Shown piece after piece: positions 31,209-34,527 of a stretch of 34,527 nt of DNA. The stretch is from Candidatus Pacearchaeota archaeon (GTDB lineage Archaea > Nanobdellota > Nanobdellia > Pacearchaeales > GW2011-AR1): the NCBI GenBank assembly GCA_023136775.1, contig JAGLQO010000011.1, positions 1 through 34,527 of the forward strand. Reading direction: 5' to 3'. Both the position numbers and the translations under genes were made by a program. The notes below the pieces were generated by a model. The model was not told where the DNA came from. It searched no databases and saw nothing but the letters and a program-made list of their open reading frames with translations. The stretch's first letter is position 1. Every line of letters begins with the position of its first letter.

Positions 31209-31305
31209 GCAAGAATTTATTCTTGCGATTAGTTGAATAGGGGTATATGAGACGAATGGAGACGGAGTCGCAATGAGCGAATAAATACTCGAAACGGAGT
31301 TTCGA
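31209..31305. repeat. Two further perfect hairpins before the isc operon
   Basis: GCAAGAA-TTTA-TTCTTGC (31209-31226) and TCGAAAC-GGA-GTTTCGA (31289-31305). Confidence 0.65.
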
Positions 31306-31332
31306 TAAATTGTCAACACTGTGTCCGCTAGT

Positions 31333-31363
31333 TTTATAAATAAATGTTAACTATTGTTAACAT
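31333..31363 (+). promoter_or_regulatory. isc operon promoter with palindromic operator
   Basis: TTTATAAA (31333-31340) is 21 nt from ATG 31362. Between them and into the start codon, ATGTTAAC-TATT-GTTAACAT (31344-31363) is a perfect 8-bp inverted repeat, placed to block transcription initiation and initiator access. The likely binder is the HTH protein encoded next. Confidence 0.75.
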
Positions 31364-31727
31364 GTATTCACTGCCTCAGGAAATTGAAGTTTGGTATATT
31401 ATACCAGCAGTAAGAAAAGAATTAGCGAAGCTGTTGACCAAAAAATATGAACTTAGTTATGAGAAAGCTGGTAAGATTTTAGGAATTAGTAAGGCTGCTG
31501 TTTCTCAATATTTATCTGATAAGCGAGCTAATAAAATTAAATTAAATACTTTGACAAAAAAAGAGATTGCTAAATCGGCTAAAATAATTTTTGAAAATCC
31601 CAAATTAGCTATTCAAGAGATTCAAAGAATTTTAAAATTCATGAAAAATAGTAAATGTTCTTGCAATGTTTGTAAAAAATATAATAAGGATGTTCTTAAT
31701 TATTGCAATTGTGAACCGAAGTATTAA
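31362..31727 (+). CDS. Cys-tailed HTH regulator of the isc operon (candidate Fe-S sensor)
   Basis: A 121-residue XRE/COG2522-type archaeal regulator. It starts MYSLPQEIEVWYIIPAVRKE + LAK and has a helix-turn-helix at about 32-55 (LSYEKAGKILGISKAAVSQY + LSDKRA). The C-terminal 25 residues carry five cysteines (99, 101, 104, 115, 117: CSCNVC...CNC) that could bind an Fe-S cluster or metal. An earlier ATG at 31344 lies within the operator; the TATA spacing fixes the start at 31362. The stop overlaps the iscS start (TAATG). Position at the head of the Fe-S assembly genes and the palindrome over its start suggest Fe-S-responsive autoregulation, a role filled by IscR or SufR elsewhere. Confidence 0.8.
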   Translation: MYSLPQEIEVWYIIPAVRKELAKLLTKKYELSYEKAGKILGISKAAVSQYLSDKRANKIKLNTLTKKEIAKSAKIIFENPKLAIQEIQRILKFMKNSKCSCNVCKKYNKDVLNYCNCEPKY

Positions 31728-32875
31728 TGGAAATTTATTTAGATAATGCAGCAACTACGAAAGTTTACGATAGCGTTGCTAAAGAAGTTAAGGAATTCTT
31801 TTTGGTAGAATATGGAAACGCGTCTTCTCAACATCCAATAGGAATTAACGCTCGAAACAAATTGGAAGAAGCTCGAAAGAAAATCGCAGATTATGTTGGG
31901 GCTGAACCTTCGGAAATTATATTTACTAGCGGGGGAACTGAAAGTGATAATTTGGCTCTTCGGGGTTTGGCTAAGGCAAATCCAGAAAAAAAACATATTA
32001 TTACTTCTGTGATTGAGCATCCTGCTATAATTGAAACTTGTAAGGATTTAGAAAAACAGGGATACAAAGTTGATTATGTGAATGCAAGTAAAGATGGAAT
32101 AGTTTCTGTTGAAGATGTTATTAATAAAACTAGTGAGGACACTTTGGTTGTTTCTATAATGCATGTCAATAATGAGATTGGGACGATTCAGCCCATTGAA
32201 GAAATTGCCAAAAGCTGTAAAGAAAAAAATATTTATTTTCATACAGATGCTGTTCAGGGATTTACAAAAGTTGATTTAGATTTGACCGATGTTGATTTAA
32301 TGTCTGTTTCTGGGCATAAGGTTCATGCTCCAAAGGGTATTGGATTTTTGTATATCAAGAAAGGAACTAAGATTGCTGCTATTATGACTGGTGGCGGACA
32401 GGAATGTAATCTTAGAAGTGGAACTGAAAATGTTCCTGGAATTATTGGGCTGGCTGCTGCTTTAGAAGAAAAGGAAAATGTTGAGGGAATTCGAGAGAGT
32501 CGAGATAAGATTATTGTAATGTTAAAAGAAATTCCTGGAACTAGGTTTAATGGCTCTTTGGAATCTCGAGTTTACAATAATATCAATGTTTCATTTTATG
32601 GGATTGAAGGCGAGAGTTTGATGCTAATGTTAAATGGAGAGGGGATTTTTGTTTCGACTGGGTCTGCTTGTGCTTCTACGAAGTTAAGTGAGAGTCATGT
32701 TTTGAATGCTCTTGGTATTGATGTTTTATATGTTCATGGAAGTTTGCGATTAACTCTTGGAAGCGATGCTATTGGGAACGAAGATTATATTGCACAAAAA
32801 ATTAAAAAAAAGGTTGAGAGGCTTCGGGAAATTAGTCCATTCAAATTAAATTTAAAGGAGGTTAAAGATGAGTAA
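31727..32875 (+). CDS. iscS: Cysteine desulfurase
   Basis: PLP-dependent enzyme that takes sulfur from cysteine for Fe-S clusters and tRNA thiolation. The 382 residues have the start YLDNAATT, the PLP-binding Lys198 in SGHKVHAPKG, the HxDAVQ motif (FHTDAVQGF) and the catalytic Cys315 in STGSACAS. The loop is the class I (IscS/NifS) type. It overlaps the regulator gene by 1 nt. The product probably also feeds the PP-loop thiouridylase encoded 8 kb away. All catalytic residues are present. Confidence 0.95.
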   Translation: MEIYLDNAATTKVYDSVAKEVKEFFLVEYGNASSQHPIGINARNKLEEARKKIADYVGAEPSEIIFTSGGTESDNLALRGLAKANPEKKHIITSVIEHPAIIETCKDLEKQGYKVDYVNASKDGIVSVEDVINKTSEDTLVVSIMHVNNEIGTIQPIEEIAKSCKEKNIYFHTDAVQGFTKVDLDLTDVDLMSVSGHKVHAPKGIGFLYIKKGTKIAAIMTGGGQECNLRSGTENVPGIIGLAAALEEKENVEGIRESRDKIIVMLKEIPGTRFNGSLESRVYNNINVSFYGIEGESLMLMLNGEGIFVSTGSACASTKLSESHVLNALGIDVLYVHGSLRLTLGSDAIGNEDYIAQKIKKKVERLREISPFKLNLKEVKDE

Positions 32876-33068
32876 AGAAAAAATAACTAAAGATATGACT
32901 TTTGCTGAGTTGATTGCTAAAGATAAAGATGCTGCTAAGAAATTATCTGATCGAGGTTTGTTTTGCGGTGGATGTCCAATGGCTCAATTTGAGACTATCG
33001 AGAATGGGGCTAAGGCTCACGGCGTCGACGTTGATAAATTAATTGAGGAATTGAATAATGAAAAATAA
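32868..33068 (+). CDS. DUF1858-type small CGGC protein
   Basis: A 66-residue protein of the DUF1858 family: ITKDMTFAELIAKDKDAAKK then LSDRGLFCGGCPMAQFETIE, with Cys33 and Cys36. These small helical proteins frequently accompany Fe-S proteins and may bind a cluster or iron. It has a strong AAAGGAGGT Shine-Dalgarno (spacing 5) inside the end of iscS, and an 8-nt overlap. Lying between iscS and iscU, it probably takes part in cluster assembly or delivery; that is inferred from position. Confidence 0.85.
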   Translation: MSKEKITKDMTFAELIAKDKDAAKKLSDRGLFCGGCPMAQFETIENGAKAHGVDVDKLIEELNNEK

Positions 33069-33072
33069 TACA

Positions 33073-33101
33073 CGCTTCGCGAGGCGCTCTTTTCGAAGAG
33101 C
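33073..33101. repeat. Hairpins between the DUF1858 gene and iscU
   Basis: GCTTCGC mini-hairpin (complement of GCGAAGC) followed by GCTCTT-TTCG-AAGAGC (33086-33101). Confidence 0.6.
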
Positions 33102-33184
33102 TAACGGGACGGGGGTTGTGGGTAACAGCACTAAAATACATTGCTCCGCTCTTAATTCGCAGCTGTGGATTAATGAGGTTTTGT

Positions 33185-33562
33185 ATGGGTAATATTGATT
33201 ATAACGAGACTGTTTTGGATCATTTTTCCAATCCTCGAAATATGGGGGAGATGAAAGATGCTACCGTAGAGTCAATTGTTGGTAATCCTAGATGTGGCGA
33301 TGTTATGAAAATTTATTTGAAAATTAAAGACGATATTATTGAAGATATAAAATTTCAAACGATGGGTTGTGCTGCGGCGATTGCGACTAGCTCCATGGCT
33401 ACTGTTTTGGCGAAAGGAAAAACTGTTGATGAAGTTCGGAATTTAACTAATGAAGATGTTGCAAAAGCTCTTGGGGAACTTCCTCCAATAAAAATGCATT
33501 GTTCTAATTTGGCGGCGGATGCTTTAAAGAAGGCGATTAAGAATTGGGAAAAGAAAAATTAA
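33185..33562 (+). CDS. iscU: Fe-S cluster assembly scaffold
   Basis: Scaffold on which 2Fe-2S and 4Fe-4S clusters are built from IscS sulfur. The 125 residues include YNETVLDHFSNPRNMGEM and all three ligand cysteines: Cys37 in GNPRCGD (with Asp39), Cys62 in TMGCAAAIATSSM and Cys106 in KMHCSNLAADAL. The LPPIKMHC chaperone-binding motif is present, although no hscA/hscB is in view. The frame can be read back to a TTG at 33116, but ATG 33185 starts the IscU homology and has GAGG 6 nt upstream. It is separated from the DUF1858 gene by a 116-bp hairpin-bearing gap. Confidence 0.94.
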   Translation: MGNIDYNETVLDHFSNPRNMGEMKDATVESIVGNPRCGDVMKIYLKIKDDIIEDIKFQTMGCAAAIATSSMATVLAKGKTVDEVRNLTNEDVAKALGELPPIKMHCSNLAADALKKAIKNWEKKN

Positions 33563-33645
33563 CCAATATTATTTACAATATCATACGATCATCGAGGGCA
33601 AAAACTTTAAAACTCATTTTCTTTAAATCAATTATAATTTCTAAC

Positions 33646-34527
33646 ATGAAAAATATAATAATAAAAGGCGCAAGAGAACATAATCTCAAGGATGTCAGTG
33701 TAGAACTTCCTCGGGAGAAATTTATAGTTATAACTGGGCTTTCGGGTTCAGGAAAATCGACGCTTGCTTTTGACACTCTTTATGCCGAGGGACAAAGAAG
33801 ATATGTAGAAAGTTTATCTGCTTATGCTCGACAATTTTTAGGAGTGATGAATAAGCCTGATGTTGACACGATTGAGGGCCTCAGTCCTGCGATTTCTATT
33901 GAGCAAAAAACTACTAGTAAAAATCCCAGAAGTACTGTTGGGACTGTTACGGAAATTTATGATTATTTGAGACTTTTATTTGCACGAGTTGGAACGCCAC
34001 ATTGCCCTGTTCATAAAATTAAAATTGAATCGAGTTCCCCTCAAAAAATTGCTGAGACTATTACTAGTAAATTGACTGGGAATATAACCGTCTTAGCGCC
34101 TATTATTAAAAAGAAAAAGGGGACTCATGAACAATTAATTTTGGAACTTAATAGAGATGGATATTCTCGTGTTCGAGTTAACGGAATAGTTTATCGAAGT
34201 GATGAAAAAATAAAACTGGCTAGGTATAAGGCTCATGATATCGAAGCTGTAATTGACAGGGTTCATGTAACAGATATTAGCAGATTAAACGAAGCAATTG
34301 AAAACGCTGTCAAAAAATCAGAAGAAGGAATGGTTGAAATTCTTGATGATAAAGATAAATTGCATACTTATTCGTCCGTTATGTCTTGTCCTAAATGTGG
34401 ACTTGCATTTCCTGAGTTACAGCCAAGGCAATTTTCTTTTAATTCTCCTTTTGGGGCGTGTGAAGAATGTAATGGACTTGGAGTAAAAACTGAATTTGAT
34501 GAAGATTTAATTATTCCGGATAAAAGT
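33646..34527 (+). CDS. uvrA: UvrA excinuclease ATPase subunit (3' part outside window)
   Basis: Damage-recognising subunit of bacterial-type nucleotide excision repair. The 294 visible residues start [20 protein letters not shown], followed by Walker [49 protein letters not shown] and a first zinc finger CPKCGLAF...CEECNG. It runs in frame to the window edge. The gene is found in many mesophilic and DPANN archaea and was probably acquired from bacteria. TTTAAATC at 33622-33629 is a possible TATA box, slightly closer to the ATG than the usual spacing. The XPD-like helicase at the other end of the window belongs to the archaeal/eukaryal repair set. Confidence 0.95.
   Translation, partial: MKNIIIKGAREHNLKDVSVELPREKFIVITGLSGSGKSTLAFDTLYAEGQRRYVESLSAYARQFLGVMNKPDVDTIEGLSPAISIEQKTTSKNPRSTVGTVTEIYDYLRLLFARVGTPHCPVHKIKIESSSPQKIAETITSKLTGNITVLAPIIKKKKGTHEQLILELNRDGYSRVRVNGIVYRSDEKIKLARYKAHDIEAVIDRVHVTDISRLNEAIENAVKKSEEGMVEILDDKDKLHTYSSVMSCPKCGLAFPELQPRQFSFNSPFGACEECNGLGVKTEFDEDLIIPDKS

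Noticed and set aside
33116-33184. N-terminal extension of iscU from TTG 33116
   Set aside because: The extra 23 residues have no IscU homology, and ATG 33185 has a GAGG ribosome site.

Overview
The window reads as a piece of a small-genome, AT-rich archaeon of the DPANN type (Woesearchaeota/Pacearchaeota-like is my best guess). Pointers are archaeal/eukaryal-type Thr-, Trp- and Tyr-tRNA synthetases, an archaeal Elp3, a RecA/KaiC-like ATPase, surface proteins with fibronectin-III and thrombospondin-like segments, and archaeal TATA boxes. About twenty first-of-transcript genes have an 8-bp TATA element whose last base lies 21 nt before the ATG, so most mRNAs look leaderless. Several genes inside operons have a strong Shine-Dalgarno (GGAGGT) instead. 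Bacterial-type genes (uvrA, iscS/iscU, trxB, htpX/lemA, padR) are mixed in, as is usual for this group. No rRNA or tRNA gene was recognised.

Layout. 1-1877: an XPD/DinG-like helicase, cut by the left edge. 2009-2738: a GGDEF (diguanylate cyclase) gene broken by a run of eight G. 2750-3340: a coiled-coil protein. 3545-5709: an AbiEi/AbiEii toxin-antitoxin pair between two near-identical direct repeats that differ by one 24-bp tandem unit. 5965-9134: a four-gene operon of exported, probably surface, proteins. 9371-9571: an inverted pair of copies of the repeat that also flanks the Abi module. 9599-11694: elp3 and a Trm9-like methyltransferase, divergent, probably successive steps of wobble-uridine modification. 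11789-13070: two unknown genes around a tandem hairpin insertion. 13083-17024: thrS, a KaiC-like ATPase, a small exported protein and trpS. 17116-19212: a membrane-anchored, apparently degenerate class III cyclase. 19425-21817: HAD phosphatase, MFS transporter and VTT/DedA protein. 21810-23191: a PP-loop thiouridylase and a degenerate CTU2/TtuA-like partner. 23247-24563: a zinc-ribbon protein preceded by a 25-codon leader, and a GyrI-like protein with a basic tail. 24664-26990: tyrS and trxB. 27074-28919: a PadR/HAAS operon. 28920-30681: htpX and lemA. 30732-31101: a small membrane protein overlapping a ferredoxin. 31362-33562: a Cys-tailed HTH regulator with iscS, a DUF1858 gene and iscU. 33646-34527: the 5' part of uvrA.

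The most unusual content is non-coding. Short hairpins with three-base loops, often C(GAA)G or C(GGA)G on one strand, recur in most intergenic gaps, and one has become part of the elp3 reading frame. A dispersed repeat family keeps its hairpin by compensatory changes between copies. Two divergent gene pairs (thrS/KaiC-like, lemA/small membrane protein) are each separated by exactly 50 bp with a self-complementary TTTATAAA at the exact centre, apparently one TATA box shared by two leaderless genes.
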